From Erwinia_E haradaeae_A (GTDB lineage: Bacteria > Pseudomonadota > Gammaproteobacteria > Enterobacterales > Enterobacteriaceae), in contig NZ_LR217725.1 of NCBI RefSeq assembly GCF_900698965.1, forward strand, positions 744,001 through 808,000: DNA of 64,000 nt, in the 5' to 3' direction. Numbering within the stretch: position 1 is the stretch's first letter; the number at the start of each line of letters is the position of its first letter. This document shows positions 1 to 10,757 of this stretch, in pieces. Made by a program: the position numbers and the translations under genes. The notes beneath the pieces were generated by a model. It did no database searches. It worked only from the letters and a program-made list of their open reading frames with translations, and had not been told where the DNA came from.

Positions 1-534
1 TGAATTTCTTATAAAAATCTGTTGAATAACATAATTTCGAATAAGATGTATTACTGATAGTATATATAAAATACTTTCAGCTCAAGAAAAGATTTTTCAG
101 AAACATCGGATGCTCTACCTCTAGAGCTAGAATACTAGATCACCTATGTCAAACTGAATAATTTAGCTTCACATTCTAAATCAATACCTCACAACATTCT
201 AAATCAATAGGTGTATGTATAGATCGGTCTTTATAATATCTTTGTAATAAATGCTACAGGTATTTGTAAGAGAGCACTTGATAGAATTAACAGTTACAAT
301 GTGTAGCGACCGCGGGCTGACCACAGAGTCATTATCGCTGGATCCAGAAATCCCATAAGCTAACTTTTCAGGAAAATTTGAAAATTTGTAGTATTGTATA
401 TATCTAACATTAGATATTATTATAATTTGACGATCAAAACTACGTAATGCACCCAGGGGCCAGTCACTATACTAGTAATATGTGAGAATTGCTGAGATAG
501 TACTCTTCTTACACTATCTAATTTTTATCTAATT
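1..534. other. Gene-free stretch downstream of typA
   Basis: No supportable gene. It holds one 16-bp direct repeat (171-186 and 194-209). A slightly GC-richer patch at about 300-355 looks as if it could once have been coding, but I cannot match it to a family. It lies past the 3' end of the leftward typA gene, and I see no clear terminator there. Confidence 0.6.
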
Positions 535-2358
535 TTAAAATTTTAGGAGTTTTCGGTTAGCTCGTTTTCGATCGTTCTCTTTTAGGTAACGCTTACGAAT
601 GCGTACTGACTGAGGAGTTACTTCAACTAATTCGTCGTCATCAATAAACTCTAGAGCTTGCTCTAGAGACATTTTTATAGCTGGTACTAAAGTAGGTGCT
701 TCATCAGTACCAGAAGCTCGCATATTAGTTAGTTTTTTTCCTGTCAAGCAGTTTACCGTCAGATCATTTACACGCGAGTGTAATCCTATAATTTGTCCTT
801 CATATACTTCAGCACCATGCCCAATAAATAATTTCCCCCTGTCCTGAAGAGTGAACAGCGCAAAAGCAACTGCTTTTCCTTGGCCGTTAGAGATTAAAAC
901 ACCATTTTGACGCTGTCCAATTGTGCCTGGACGAATCTTATCATAGTGACTAAAAGTGGCATATAGTAACCCTGTACCACCAGTTAGCGTCATAAACTCA
1001 GTGCGAAAGCCGATTAAACCACGCGACGGGATCAGATAGTCAAGACGCACACGACCTTTACCATCAGGGGCCATATCTTTTATGTCTCCTTTACGCTCAC
1101 CAAGCACTTTCATTATACCACCTTGGTGCTGCGCTTCAATATCTACAGTGACATTCTCGAAAGGTTCTTGCATATGCCCATTAATTTGTTGATAGATTAC
1201 TTTAGGTCGCGATACAGATAGCTCAAAACCTTCTCGCCGCATAGTTTCAATAAGCACAGATAAGTGTAACTCACCTCTCCCCGATACTCGAAATGCATCA
1301 GTGTCTTCGGTTTCTTCCACCTGCAACGCAACATTATGCACTAACTCTTTATTCAAACGATTTAAAATTTGACGTGACGTTAGAAACTTACCTTCTTTAC
1401 CACAAAAAGGAGATGTATTAACGTTAAAATACATAGTTACGGTAGGCTTATCAACGTTAAGCGCTGGTAGCGCCGCTATATTTTGTGGATCACAGAGAGT
1501 GTCAGAAATATTAAGCTCCCCTAATCCAGTGATCGCGATAATATCACCTGCTTCAGATGTGCTAGTTTCTATGCGTTCTAAACCTAAATGAGTTAGGACT
1601 TTGCTAACTTTTCCGTTACGTATCTTTCCATGTCTATTAATAATGCAAATATTCTGATTTGGCTTGACTACCCCGCGAGTAATACGACCGATACCAATCA
1701 CACCAACATAATAATTGTAATCCAACTGAGAAATTTGCATCTGAAATGGTGCGTTTACCTGAACTTTTGGTGCGGGAACATATTTAATGATTGCCTCATA
1801 TAAAGGAGTCAGGTCATCTGCCATATCATGATAATCTAGCGCTGCAGTACCGTTCAAAGCAGAAGCATAGATAACTGGAAAATCAAGTTGCTCATCATGT
1901 GCATCTAAATTGACAAATAGATCAAATACTTGATCGACAACCCAGTCTGGACGGGCGCCGAAACGATCAATTTTATTAATTATTACGATAGGTTTAAGGC
2001 CATTCTCAAAAGCTTTTTGAGTTACAAAACGTGTTTGTGGCATAGGACCATCTATTGCGTCAACCACTAAAAGAACTGAGTCAACCATTGACATCACACG
2101 TTCAACTTCACCTCCAAAATCAGAATGCCCAGGGGTATCAACAATATTAATGCGATACCCATTCCATTGAATAGCAGTATTTTTAGCAAGGATAGTAATC
2201 CCGCGCTCTTTTTCTAAAGCATTAGAGTCCATGATACGCTCAGCAGGCTCTGTTCGTGAATCCAGAGTTCCAGACTGTAGCAGTAACTTATCAACCAAAG
2301 TGGTTTTACCATGGTCGACATGAGCAATAATGGCAATATTACGCAAATTTTCGATCAC
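535..2358 (-). CDS. typA: Ribosome-associated translational GTPase TypA/BipA
   Basis: GTPase of the EF-G/LepA superfamily that binds 70S ribosomes and supports late 50S assembly, notably in cold or stress. Its 607 residues equal the E. coli length. The P-loop AHVDHGKT lies at 12-19, DTPGH at 74-78 and NKID at 128-131, so the G domain is intact. The EF-G-like domains and the TypA-specific C-terminus follow. The start MIENLRNIAIIAHVDHGKT matches the family exactly. It is divergent from glnA, the ancestral enterobacterial arrangement. Retention of a conditionally needed ribosome factor suggests ribosome assembly is fragile here, which is inference. Confidence 0.97.
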   Translation of the reverse strand: MIENLRNIAIIAHVDHGKTTLVDKLLLQSGTLDSRTEPAERIMDSNALEKERGITILAKNTAIQWNGYRINIVDTPGHSDFGGEVERVMSMVDSVLLVVDAIDGPMPQTRFVTQKAFENGLKPIVIINKIDRFGARPDWVVDQVFDLFVNLDAHDEQLDFPVIYASALNGTAALDYHDMADDLTPLYEAIIKYVPAPKVQVNAPFQMQISQLDYNYYVGVIGIGRITRGVVKPNQNICIINRHGKIRNGKVSKVLTHLGLERIETSTSEAGDIIAITGLGELNISDTLCDPQNIAALPALNVDKPTVTMYFNVNTSPFCGKEGKFLTSRQILNRLNKELVHNVALQVEETEDTDAFRVSGRGELHLSVLIETMRREGFELSVSRPKVIYQQINGHMQEPFENVTVDIEAQHQGGIMKVLGERKGDIKDMAPDGKGRVRLDYLIPSRGLIGFRTEFMTLTGGTGLLYATFSHYDKIRPGTIGQRQNGVLISNGQGKAVAFALFTLQDRGKLFIGHGAEVYEGQIIGLHSRVNDLTVNCLTGKKLTNMRASGTDEAPTLVPAIKMSLEQALEFIDDDELVEVTPQSVRIRKRYLKENDRKRANRKLLKF

Positions 2359-3169
2359 AAATTATCCTCGAGCATAAGTAAGTATAGAACTAACATATAC
2401 TTAGATCCATGCAGTAATACAAATAGTTTACACCATATAATCTTAGTTAATCAATTTTACTTCTTTATAGATACTAACTTTCTATTAAAGATACATGAAG
2501 ATAATGTCACTTCTGATTCTTGTACTATACAAAAATTGTAATAGTCAATTATATGATTATATAATAAATTTATTAAATGATATAGTATGTCAAGAATGCC
2601 CCTAGCCTGTGATAACTCTTTGCACAACCGATCTACGGCTAAATACATTATAGCTTTGCATCATGCGATCAAAATTATATTATGTCATAATATGAATCAT
2701 AGAGAATATCAATTTATGTTTTAACTATTTAATAATCTTTATAAATGAGTAAGAGAGGTTAGAATCAATAAATCATTATGTATGACACGCAAGTCTGTAC
2801 TAACAATGAATCGCATCAATCAACCATTACTAAGATGCAAGTTATGATTATCAGTAATCAGTGGTATCGTACCGTACTACATAAAGAACTAATAATCTCA
2901 AAGACTCTAGTAATGTTAGGCAGAACTAAGGATATAACATTACATACTTCTCATAAACACAATAGACGTAATGAAAGATAGGTCTGTGTCAACCTATAAT
3001 TGTGTTATTGCACTGTATAAAAACATATCGAAACATACAGATATGTTTTACTCTAGTAAAAGAAAAAGAATCATTGCCAGAATACAAGTCTTATAATGCG
3101 AGAGAATTGTGCCACCAACAGTGTGTGTCCAAGATATTTGTTATTAAAGCTGGATCAGCACGGGATAAG

Positions 3170-3203
3170 AGAACACAATATAACAATTATTATATTGTGT
3201 TCT
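3170..3203. repeat. 13-bp perfect inverted repeat
   Basis: The arms at 3170-3182 and 3191-3203 are exact reverse complements around an 8-base loop. There is no T-run on either side, so it is not a standard terminator. It lies about 380 bp upstream of glnA and its role is unknown. Confidence 0.6.
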
Positions 3204-3213
3204 AGATCAAATT

Positions 3214-3255
3214 ATAAGTTATGCCTACGTAAAATGATAAGTTATGCCTACGTAA
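3214..3255. repeat. Tandem duplication, 23-bp period, two copies
   Basis: A unit beginning ATAAGTTATGCCTACGTAA occurs at 3214 and again at 3237. The first 19 bases are identical. It looks like a slippage duplication in unconstrained DNA. Confidence 0.75.
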
Positions 3256-3503
3256 TATATGATTCATATATTTTATACTGAATTCTCATATAAGATAACC
3301 TGCATGATGAATCCTTCTTTTATATATGTACCAATCAAGCCTGATTATAACCATATCCTAAGACAACCCGCTATTCGTAGGCTTGCAGTAAAATAGTAGG
3401 GATACTAAACATAAAGTACAAAGCCATGATTGAGGGTAATTTTTAAAAAATATCTACAGATACATTCTGTTACAAGGTTTATAAGGTATCCACTTAAAAT
3501 GCA

Positions 3504-3509
3504 TATAAT
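3504..3509 (+). promoter_or_regulatory. Candidate glnA sigma-70 -10 box
   Basis: A perfect TATAAT lies about 77 bp before the glnA start codon. I see no good -35 hexamer at the right distance. I also see no sigma-54 site (TGGCAC-N5-TTGC type) like the one that drives the main nitrogen-regulated promoter of E. coli glnA. Confidence 0.35.
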
Positions 3510-3585
3510 AACACGAGCATGTACAGAACACAAAATCGCAATTTTACATTGCTATAACAATGACCAAGTCTAGGAGGTATTAAAC

Positions 3586-4995
3586 ATGTCAGCTGAATAT
3601 GTTCTGTCAATGATTAATGATAATCAAGTGAAATTTGTTGATCTACGTTTTACTGATACCAAGGGCCAAGAGCAACACATGACCATCCCTGCTCACCAGG
3701 TAAATCATAATTTTTTAAAAGAAGGTAAAATGTTTGACGGCTCTTCCATTCATGGTTGGAAAGATATCCATAAATCCGATATGCTTTTAATGCCAGATTC
3801 TATCACTGCCGTCCTTGACCCTTTCTTTGCAGATGCAACGCTTCTTCTGCGTTGTGATGTTTTGGAACCGGATACTATGATAGGATATGCTCGCGATCCG
3901 CGCTCTATCGCTAAACGAGCAGAAGAGTTTTTACGAAGATCTGGTATTGCAGATAATGTATTTTTTGGGCCAGAACCAGAGTTTTTTATGTTTGACGATA
4001 TTCGTTTTGGGCATAGCACCTCTGGATCACATGTTTTTATCGATGATATTGAAGCTCATTGGAATACTGGTAAAGAATATCAAGGTGGTAATAAAGGTCA
4101 CCGTCCAAAACTTAAAGGGGGATACTTACCGGTCCCTCCAGTTGATTCTTCACATGATATTCGATCTAAAATGTGTTTGATGATGGAAAATATGGGTATC
4201 GTTGTTGAAGCGCACCATCATGAAGTAGCTACTGCAGGTCAAAATGAAATTGCTACTCGTTGCAATACTATAATAAAAAAAGCTGATGAAATGCAGATTT
4301 ATAAGTATGTAGTGCATAATGTTGCTCATACTTATGGAAAAACCGCTACTTTTATGCCTAAGCCAATATACGGTGATAATGGATCCGGCATGCACTGCCA
4401 TATCTCCTTATCTAAAGAAGATACAAATTTGTTTTCGGGTAATAGATATAGTCAATTATCTGAACTTGCTTTGTTTTATATAGGAGGTATAATTCAACAC
4501 GCAAAAGCGCTGAATGCATTAGCTAATCCTACTACAAACTCATATAAACGCCTAGTGCCAGGATATGAAGCACCAGTCATACTTGCTTATTCTTCTCGTA
4601 ACCGTTCAGCCGCTATCCGAATTCCAATGGTTTCGAATCCAAGAAAATGTCGTATTGAGGTTCGTTTTCCTGACCCTTCGGCTAACCCATATCTCTGTTT
4701 TTCTGCGATGCTTATGGCTGGCTTAGATGGCATTATCAATAAGATCCACCCAGGTGAAGCAAGAGATAAAAACCTATACCAGTTATCACCTCTAGAAGAG
4801 ACCTCCATGCCCAAAGTTGCAATCTCCTTCGATGAAGCTTTATCTGCCTTGGATCAAGACCGTGCTTTCTTAACCCGGGGTGATGTATTTACTGACGATG
4901 CAATCGACGCATATATTGCATTACATCAAGAGGATATAGAACGTCTTCGACGGACTCCCCATCCTATTGAATTTGAACTATATTACAGTGTGTAG
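3586..4995 (+). CDS. glnA: Glutamine synthetase, type I
   Basis: Makes glutamine from glutamate, ammonia and ATP as a cytosolic dodecamer. Its 469 residues match the E. coli length. The N-terminal beta-grasp segment contains FDGSSIHGWK. The catalytic-domain signatures FFGPEPEFF, NGSGMHCH and RNRSAAIRIP are all visible. The adenylylation tyrosine is kept (Tyr398, in NLYQLSP). A strong AGGAGG-type ribosome site precedes ATG 3586. The regulators glnL and glnG, next door in E. coli, are absent, so NtrBC control of this gene has probably been lost. In an insect symbiont the enzyme fits host ammonia recycling, which is inference. Confidence 0.97.
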   Translation: MSAEYVLSMINDNQVKFVDLRFTDTKGQEQHMTIPAHQVNHNFLKEGKMFDGSSIHGWKDIHKSDMLLMPDSITAVLDPFFADATLLLRCDVLEPDTMIGYARDPRSIAKRAEEFLRRSGIADNVFFGPEPEFFMFDDIRFGHSTSGSHVFIDDIEAHWNTGKEYQGGNKGHRPKLKGGYLPVPPVDSSHDIRSKMCLMMENMGIVVEAHHHEVATAGQNEIATRCNTIIKKADEMQIYKYVVHNVAHTYGKTATFMPKPIYGDNGSGMHCHISLSKEDTNLFSGNRYSQLSELALFYIGGIIQHAKALNALANPTTNSYKRLVPGYEAPVILAYSSRNRSAAIRIPMVSNPRKCRIEVRFPDPSANPYLCFSAMLMAGLDGIINKIHPGEARDKNLYQLSPLEETSMPKVAISFDEALSALDQDRAFLTRGDVFTDDAIDAYIALHQEDIERLRRTPHPIEFELYYSV

Positions 4996-5064
4996 CGTTA
5001 TGCATGAAATATACCTTTATTTTGCTGTGTTACTTAATTAAAATATCCAAACAGTACTATGATA

Positions 5065-5100
5065 AGAGCTAGAGCGCATTGAGAGACATGCTCTAGCTCT
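5065..5100 (+). terminator. Hairpin after glnA
   Basis: An 11-bp perfect stem (5065-5075 with 5090-5100) begins 70 bp past the glnA stop. The loop is about 14 bases. The bases that follow are A/T-rich but there is no continuous T-run, so this is a likely but not classical terminator. Confidence 0.5.
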
Positions 5101-5251
5101 CATACTAATTAAAGTAGGGAGTAAGAATATATATTGCGTGGTATCTAAATCGTAAAAAACTTAGCACACTGCTGTAAAGATTTTAATTGTAGAGCAGGAA
5201 AAACCAATTAATTACTACTGTAGATGTACTATTACTATTGACAGTCTAGCG

Positions 5252-8200
5252 TCAAACAATTGTATAAGATTCTGATTGAGCCTCCTGATGAGACTGCATT
5301 ACTGGCAGAAACCAGTGCTCTGCTGCCGCTATTATGGCTTGAATATCTGTAGTGCATAAATTAGGTAATAATCGTTTCAAGCTGAGATCGTTTTTTTCCC
5401 CGTTAACATGATAAGATCCATGCCAGCGCTCTAACAATTTTTTATATGCCTTTTTCTGCGTTCTATCATCATAACAGATAATACCCAAATTTTTATCAAA
5501 ACAGGCCTTTAACCACGCACCTCCAGAGTATGTTACTAATAAAGGGTTAGATATACCTAGGCAATACCCATTCATATAGTGTTCTAAATACTGTTGTGCG
5601 TTATCTGCTGATATTGGCAAAAAACGCCAAATACTATTTTGAAGTCCTAACATAAGGCTAATGCCTTTACTGCCTGTTGCACAATATATTAAATGTTCTA
5701 ACCAGAGCCTTAATCCATCGTGAACATTAAGAACAGCAGGGCGCCAGCGTAATAACCCATTGCTCTGAACTTGATTAAGAGAACCAGTCAATATCATATC
5801 TCTAATATTTAACAATATTTCTTTATTTTGTGTAGACGAGTGATGTTCTACAATCTGTTCAGCAAGATTACTTAATACGATTTTTCTATCCTGCCAGCAT
5901 AGCTCCCCCCAGACTCCGTGTGGTAGAATACCTGCAGATCTATACTGTTTATACAGTAATTCTCCGCCTCTTTTATTTATAAGTTCCTGTAATAAATCTT
6001 GATCAAGCTTATAACGAGTTAGTCCGTCTAGAGCAAATGGTTCTACATCCAATAGTAGAGTTTGCTCTACTTCAAAGCTAATGCCAAGCCCGTACTTAAA
6101 GAAATAACGTACTGGGTGTCGCCAAAATCGTAGAAACTGATTTAAATTAACACTTTTTTCATGTTTTTGAAGTAATGTATTTACAAAAGGTGAAGCAAAA
6201 ACACCCTGTTTACGAACAGTAGGCGACCATTCTGGAGTAATATCCAGAGACTTAGCTTTTGATCGAAAATGGTTCAGGGTTAAAATAGATGTAAAAGCAT
6301 GCACGTTCTCAAGATGTTGAACTAGAGATCGAGAACTACTGTCAACGTTTTTGTCTCTATCTGTAGCCAGGCAAAAACTTTGACTAATATATTGTGTTAA
6401 TTCATTTACAATAATAGATGGATAACGTGTGATATTATCTTGGATTGATTGGGAGATATAACTAATATAAAATTTTTTTTGGGCTGCATTAAAAGCTTCT
6501 AAAAATAGGTAACTTTCATTATAGAAATCACCATCCTGCTTCATCTTTTGATGAATTAAGTTAAAACTTAATGGCACCTGAACACGTGGAAACACACCTT
6601 CATTCATTCCTAATAAACATACTACTTTTACTGGTACAAACATCATTGGCATTAAAGTGCAAAAATTTACATATCCAGGTACGTAGTAATCTCTTAAATG
6701 TCTCTCTTCGATATAAAATGATAAATCTTCTCTAAGAAGAGATAATGATACATTATCTCTATAAGATACTTGAATACCATGATATAGCATGTTATGCCAA
6801 CGCTCCTCAATTAGTGCCAACTCTGTTTCGTTATCTGAGTTTCTTGTAAAAAAATCATCTAGAATCAGACGACATATTGGCGTCCAGCTTTTTAAGTCAT
6901 GCGGCTGACGTATACGTTCTCTCCATTTATTTAGAGTAAGTATAAACTCAGATAGATGCCCTGTTAATTCTGCGCTTAACCCGTTAGATTCATTAAAAGG
7001 TAATATTCCTCTCCACTCACCCGACGCACTATCCATTGCATAACCTAACAACATACGATTTAAGCCAAAACACCAAGTATTCTGAGTAGTCATAGGCAGG
7101 TCAAGGTCTCTTATATTATTCTCATCTAATCCCCATCTTATCCCAGATTCTGCTATCCAACGATGTAATACAATTAGTCCTTCCTCGTTGATAGAAAAAC
7201 GGCTAGCAACTACAGGAACCTCCAAAACAGACCAAACCTCTTCCGCAATAAAACGACTATCTAATAGATTTAGTAATGCGATAAAAGTTGTAATAGATAA
7301 ATTTTTCTTGGCCATACAACTATTAGAGATAGAATATGGTATATTTTGATTAGATGGCGCAGTACTAAAAACAGCCTGAATAAATGGTGTATAAATATCA
7401 ATATCTACAGCTGCAACAATAATCTCATGCGGAGAAAGCGCTGGATCCTCCGCCATCATAGCTAGCAACTGATCGTGTAACACCTCAATTTCACTGCATA
7501 TGCTATGACATAAATGAATCTCTATTGAGCGATCGTTTACCGCTAAAACGCGCTTTTCTAAGCTATTATCCCAGTTTCTTGCACTGAGACCAATTATTGA
7601 GTGATCCTCTAATTCTAATATATCTTTCTGCACTGTGCATAGAAGGTTACTTGGTAAAACATCAACAAACGCACATACTTCTTTTGGTGTATTCTGTGCT
7701 AAAAGAGATATACTCTCTCTCTCTGATTGCCCCCACGAGTCTAGGAGTGGATTGCATAGCTGTTGTTTTTCGCCCCCTGTTCGAAATAATTTAGCAACAT
7801 CGTCAGAATCACGGAATTGTGAGATCCAACGGTCTTCCTTATAGTGATGACGATGACGACTTAATAGTTGCGTTAAAAAAGAGTGGCTCTGGATATTCCC
7901 CCAATAATACTTACATGGATTAGTAAAAAGGATGTGTATATCCATGTGTTTTTCTAAAACCTGAAGATAATAGTTAGGTAACGTTGACAAACCAAAAACG
8001 AATACACGCTCTGGCAGAGTTGGTAAATTCTTATTAGTATTTTTTAGGGTAAACAGAAGACGTTCAGAAATAGCAGAGAAACTCCATACCGGTTCTCCTA
8101 AATATTTAGTATATTCTACTAATGCTAGCCACAGTGGTCCTTGCCATAATTCAGCATCACCACACTTTTCCTCTACGCGCCCTTCTTCCCATTTATGAAT

Positions 8201-8635
8201 CAAATGTGGACAGTACAAAAGGTACTGCTCAAAAACATTTGCTATATATTCGGTTAGTTGGAATAGCTTATAATTATTGCTATCATCGCACAGGTAATCA
8301 TGAAGCATGCTAAACTCATTCTTTAGACGCAACTTTGGAAGTAGAACTCTAAGTTTCCAACGCATACTTGATTTACTAAATATTCTTTTTTTAGAATAAT
8401 GCGGTAGACCTAGCGCTAAAATCTCCCAGATAAAGTCAGCAGATGACATAAAGTTAATATTAGCAGTTACTCCAAACTCTGCAGCAAAAGAAAATTTTAA
8501 CCATTGCACCATATGAGGACTATTGACCAGCATCACTTCAGGAGATAATGGATAATAGAGGGGGTTGTTTTTTATCTCCTGACAAACTAACATTGTAAGC
8601 ATTTTCAATTGATTAGAATGGTAAACAGTAATCAT
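5252..8635 (-). CDS. recC: Exodeoxyribonuclease V gamma subunit RecC
   Basis: RecC is the scaffold of the RecBCD helicase-nuclease. It splits the duplex and scans for Chi before recombinational repair of double-strand ends. The 1127 residues compare with about 1122 in E. coli, with no internal stop. The family N-terminus (MITVYHSNQLKML), the inactive helicase-like core and the GVFPRVQVPLSF-type segment are present, followed by the C-terminal nuclease-like part. In E. coli recC is followed by ptrA, recB and recD. Here it stands alone, with glnA converging on one side and tRNA-Gly on the other. It is useful only if recB and recD persist elsewhere in the genome. Confidence 0.94.
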   Translation of the reverse strand: MITVYHSNQLKMLTMLVCQEIKNNPLYYPLSPEVMLVNSPHMVQWLKFSFAAEFGVTANINFMSSADFIWEILALGLPHYSKKRIFSKSSMRWKLRVLLPKLRLKNEFSMLHDYLCDDSNNYKLFQLTEYIANVFEQYLLYCPHLIHKWEEGRVEEKCGDAELWQGPLWLALVEYTKYLGEPVWSFSAISERLLFTLKNTNKNLPTLPERVFVFGLSTLPNYYLQVLEKHMDIHILFTNPCKYYWGNIQSHSFLTQLLSRHRHHYKEDRWISQFRDSDDVAKLFRTGGEKQQLCNPLLDSWGQSERESISLLAQNTPKEVCAFVDVLPSNLLCTVQKDILELEDHSIIGLSARNWDNSLEKRVLAVNDRSIEIHLCHSICSEIEVLHDQLLAMMAEDPALSPHEIIVAAVDIDIYTPFIQAVFSTAPSNQNIPYSISNSCMAKKNLSITTFIALLNLLDSRFIAEEVWSVLEVPVVASRFSINEEGLIVLHRWIAESGIRWGLDENNIRDLDLPMTTQNTWCFGLNRMLLGYAMDSASGEWRGILPFNESNGLSAELTGHLSEFILTLNKWRERIRQPHDLKSWTPICRLILDDFFTRNSDNETELALIEERWHNMLYHGIQVSYRDNVSLSLLREDLSFYIEERHLRDYYVPGYVNFCTLMPMMFVPVKVVCLLGMNEGVFPRVQVPLSFNLIHQKMKQDGDFYNESYLFLEAFNAAQKKFYISYISQSIQDNITRYPSIIVNELTQYISQSFCLATDRDKNVDSSSRSLVQHLENVHAFTSILTLNHFRSKAKSLDITPEWSPTVRKQGVFASPFVNTLLQKHEKSVNLNQFLRFWRHPVRYFFKYGLGISFEVEQTLLLDVEPFALDGLTRYKLDQDLLQELINKRGGELLYKQYRSAGILPHGVWGELCWQDRKIVLSNLAEQIVEHHSSTQNKEILLNIRDMILTGSLNQVQSNGLLRWRPAVLNVHDGLRLWLEHLIYCATGSKGISLMLGLQNSIWRFLPISADNAQQYLEHYMNGYCLGISNPLLVTYSGGAWLKACFDKNLGIICYDDRTQKKAYKKLLERWHGSYHVNGEKNDLSLKRLLPNLCTTDIQAIIAAAEHWFLPVMQSHQEAQSESYTIV

Positions 8636-8744
8636 TCATGTGCACCCTATGGATCATACGAGGTTATTTTATCAATTTTTAAGCATGATTTACCTAATCG
8701 CATAGAAAAAGATTATTAAAGAGCGTGATACAGAAACATAATCG

Positions 8745-8773
8745 TTGTGTAATCAGCGTTATTATAGTATAAT
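8745..8773 (+). promoter_or_regulatory. Promoter of tRNA-Gly
   Basis: TTGTGT (8745-8750), a 17-bp spacer and a perfect TATAAT (8768-8773) form a good sigma-70 promoter. It sits 21 bp before the tRNA 5' end. It is among the clearest promoters in the window. Confidence 0.7.
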
Positions 8774-8794
8774 AAATCATTATATTTATAATTA

Positions 8795-8870
<76 letters not shown>

Positions 8871-9898
8871 AATAAAGTACGTTTCAGGCGTATAAATTTT
8901 AGCCTTTAAAAACTCTTCAACCTAATATATAGCACTATCACGTAAAGTATTACCAGTGATACAGGTAATATTCATATATTTTGTATATAGGCTTAATCTT
9001 AAAATCAGTTAATAAAATTTTTTATTACAGAACATATAGAAAATATACAGAATTAGTGCTATATATGGTTTACCCATACTTCTATCACTGTGTATATTTT
9101 CTAAGTAAAACAGCAGAATAAGAGATAGCTCTTTCATTCAGTGCTTTTTTTCTACATTGAATTCAGGAATCCATAATTACATCGGTAGGAGAAAATATAC
9201 AACTTTCAGACACATGTGGTAAATCAACAGGAAGAACAGTACAGACCTATCGAGTGGATATTTGAATTTGCAATGGTCATACATAGTCTGGAAGAATCGC
9301 TGTAAAAGATGTAACATCCTCTAATGTTTTTGAGAGATATTATGCAATATCTTTGAGTCCTTAATATTATAGTTTATCACTAGTTTATAACTATAAATTC
9401 ATGTTAATAAGCTAGGTTCGCTATAGTATTCAAAAATGATGAATTATACTTTTAATAATGCAGATAGTTGTGATATATAACATATAAGATTTGGAAGCAC
9501 ATACATATAATTATGATTGTTCTAGCTCTGATAAAGAGAACCTAACAAATGTAAAAGCATCTGACTATATAGGTGTAATCCTGCATTAGGGCAATGATCC
9601 GTTATCTATATCTACATCAGGAAAACACAGAGGATAGTCGGTAACAATACCTAACGTAATTATAAAGAATATTAAATACACATAAATATTATGTGATATC
9701 TTAAATACTCAAAACACTTACCACCTTTTAACTTTTAAAGGGTATGCGCAAAACTATCACGTAATAATATTCGCCGCGTGGATAAATTTTTATAGATTCA
9801 GCTAATATTTTTTAATAAAAGCTAGAATCAGATCATAATCAGTTATTTTTGCTGTTTTATAACGGATAGTCCACAACACATCCACAAAATAAAAGATC
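8871..9898. other. Gene-free stretch between tRNA-Gly and yacG
   Basis: 1 kb with no supportable gene. In E. coli coaE and zapD precede yacG. I looked for their remains and found only weak, inconsistent resemblance, so none is called. Stops are dense in all frames. Confidence 0.6.
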
Positions 9899-10081
9899 AT
9901 GAACTATATAACTACAGTGCAGTGTCCTATTTGTAGTACAAAAATAACGTGGCATAAATTCAGTAAATGGCGTCCATTTTGCAGTAAACGCTGCCAGTTA
10001 ATTGATTTAGGAGAATGGTTAAATGAAGAAAGAAGACTGAGCGAATCACTAACCATAGATGTAAATCTAAAATATGATTAG
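9899..10081 (+). CDS. yacG: Zinc-binding DNA gyrase inhibitor YacG
   Basis: A 60-residue treble-clef zinc protein that in E. coli binds GyrB and blocks DNA binding by gyrase. The four zinc ligands are Cys9 and Cys12 (CPIC) and Cys28 and Cys32 (CSKRC), followed by the family stretch LIDLGEWL. Length and motif order are typical (E. coli 65 residues). It is isolated, with about 1 kb of non-coding DNA before it and 0.7 kb after. The ancestral neighbours coaE, zapD and mutT are absent. Keeping an optional gyrase inhibitor in such a reduced genome is slightly surprising. The start is the only in-frame ATG before the first CxxC. Confidence 0.93.
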   Translation: MNYITTVQCPICSTKITWHKFSKWRPFCSKRCQLIDLGEWLNEERRLSESLTIDVNLKYD

Positions 10082-10309
10082 AAGGATTTTCTTTATTACA
10101 TGTGCATGTTTTTTATAGTTTTTTAATTTCTAGTTGTATTATGATGGGGTGTATTGTCATTGATGAGTACATGCCTATTTTCTCTAAAATTTCGCAGAAA
10201 AATCTAATGTAAATACTTGTATAAAATATAAAAACCTAACTTAAATGCTTATATATAAGTAACGATATATACAAGTGACAATTTAGTATAAACTCTCTAC
10301 ATCTATATA

Positions 10310-10350
10310 AACTCTCTACATAATATGTATAATATATATTATAGAGAGTT
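10310..10350. repeat. Hairpin and duplicated arm downstream of yacG
   Basis: AACTCTCTA (10310-10318) pairs with TAGAGAGTT (10342-10350), with extra A/T pairing inside. The left arm is also duplicated about 22 bp upstream. It could end yacG transcripts, but no T-run follows. Confidence 0.45.
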
Positions 10351-10663
10351 GATACTTTTTACATAAACAAACATAAAAAATATCAGGTTTAATGCCCTAA
10401 TCTGTATTCCAAGTAAAGTTCTTTTTTTATGAAAAAATGAGTTTTATGCAGAATCTCAATCTCATAAGAATACTTTACTACCCAGTTCAATCTCTCTAAG
10501 CTAAAATCACATATGAAACTGTATTAGATGATGCACCGTAGAGATAGCTTAACAGCAAAATCTTAGTGCGTTCTAAAAGTTCAGAATGACATGGCTTTAA
10601 GAGCACTTGAAGGACATAATTACTATTATGTAGTCATACAAGAACTATGTTTAGTAAAATCAT

Positions 10664-10686
10664 GATACTGCCCGTAGGGCAGTATC
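10664..10686 (-). terminator. Probable rpsT terminator
   Basis: A 10-bp perfect stem (10664-10673 with 10677-10686) has a 3-base loop and a GC-rich core. Read on the minus strand it is followed by a T-rich segment (ATGATTTTACT). It sits about 110 bp past the rpsT stop, in the right orientation. Confidence 0.65.
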
Positions 10687-10757
10687 TCAGATACTATTGC
10701 AGTTTGAGCCTCAAATTGCGGTGATCTATATAATAATATAGATATTTTATTTTTCTT

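Larger units (their letters stand above)
2359..3585. other. typA-glnA divergent intergenic region
   Basis: 1.2 kb without a supportable gene between two divergent genes. It contains a 13-bp perfect hairpin (3170-3203), a 23-bp-period tandem duplication (3214-3255) and a likely glnA -10 box (3504-3509). Short open frames here show no family features and read like AT-rich noise. Confidence 0.6.

Noticed and set aside
9181..9880. Possible zapD remnant upstream of yacG
   Set aside because: Position fits E. coli order, but the similarity is limited to a few scattered residues in different frames and is no better than I would expect by chance.
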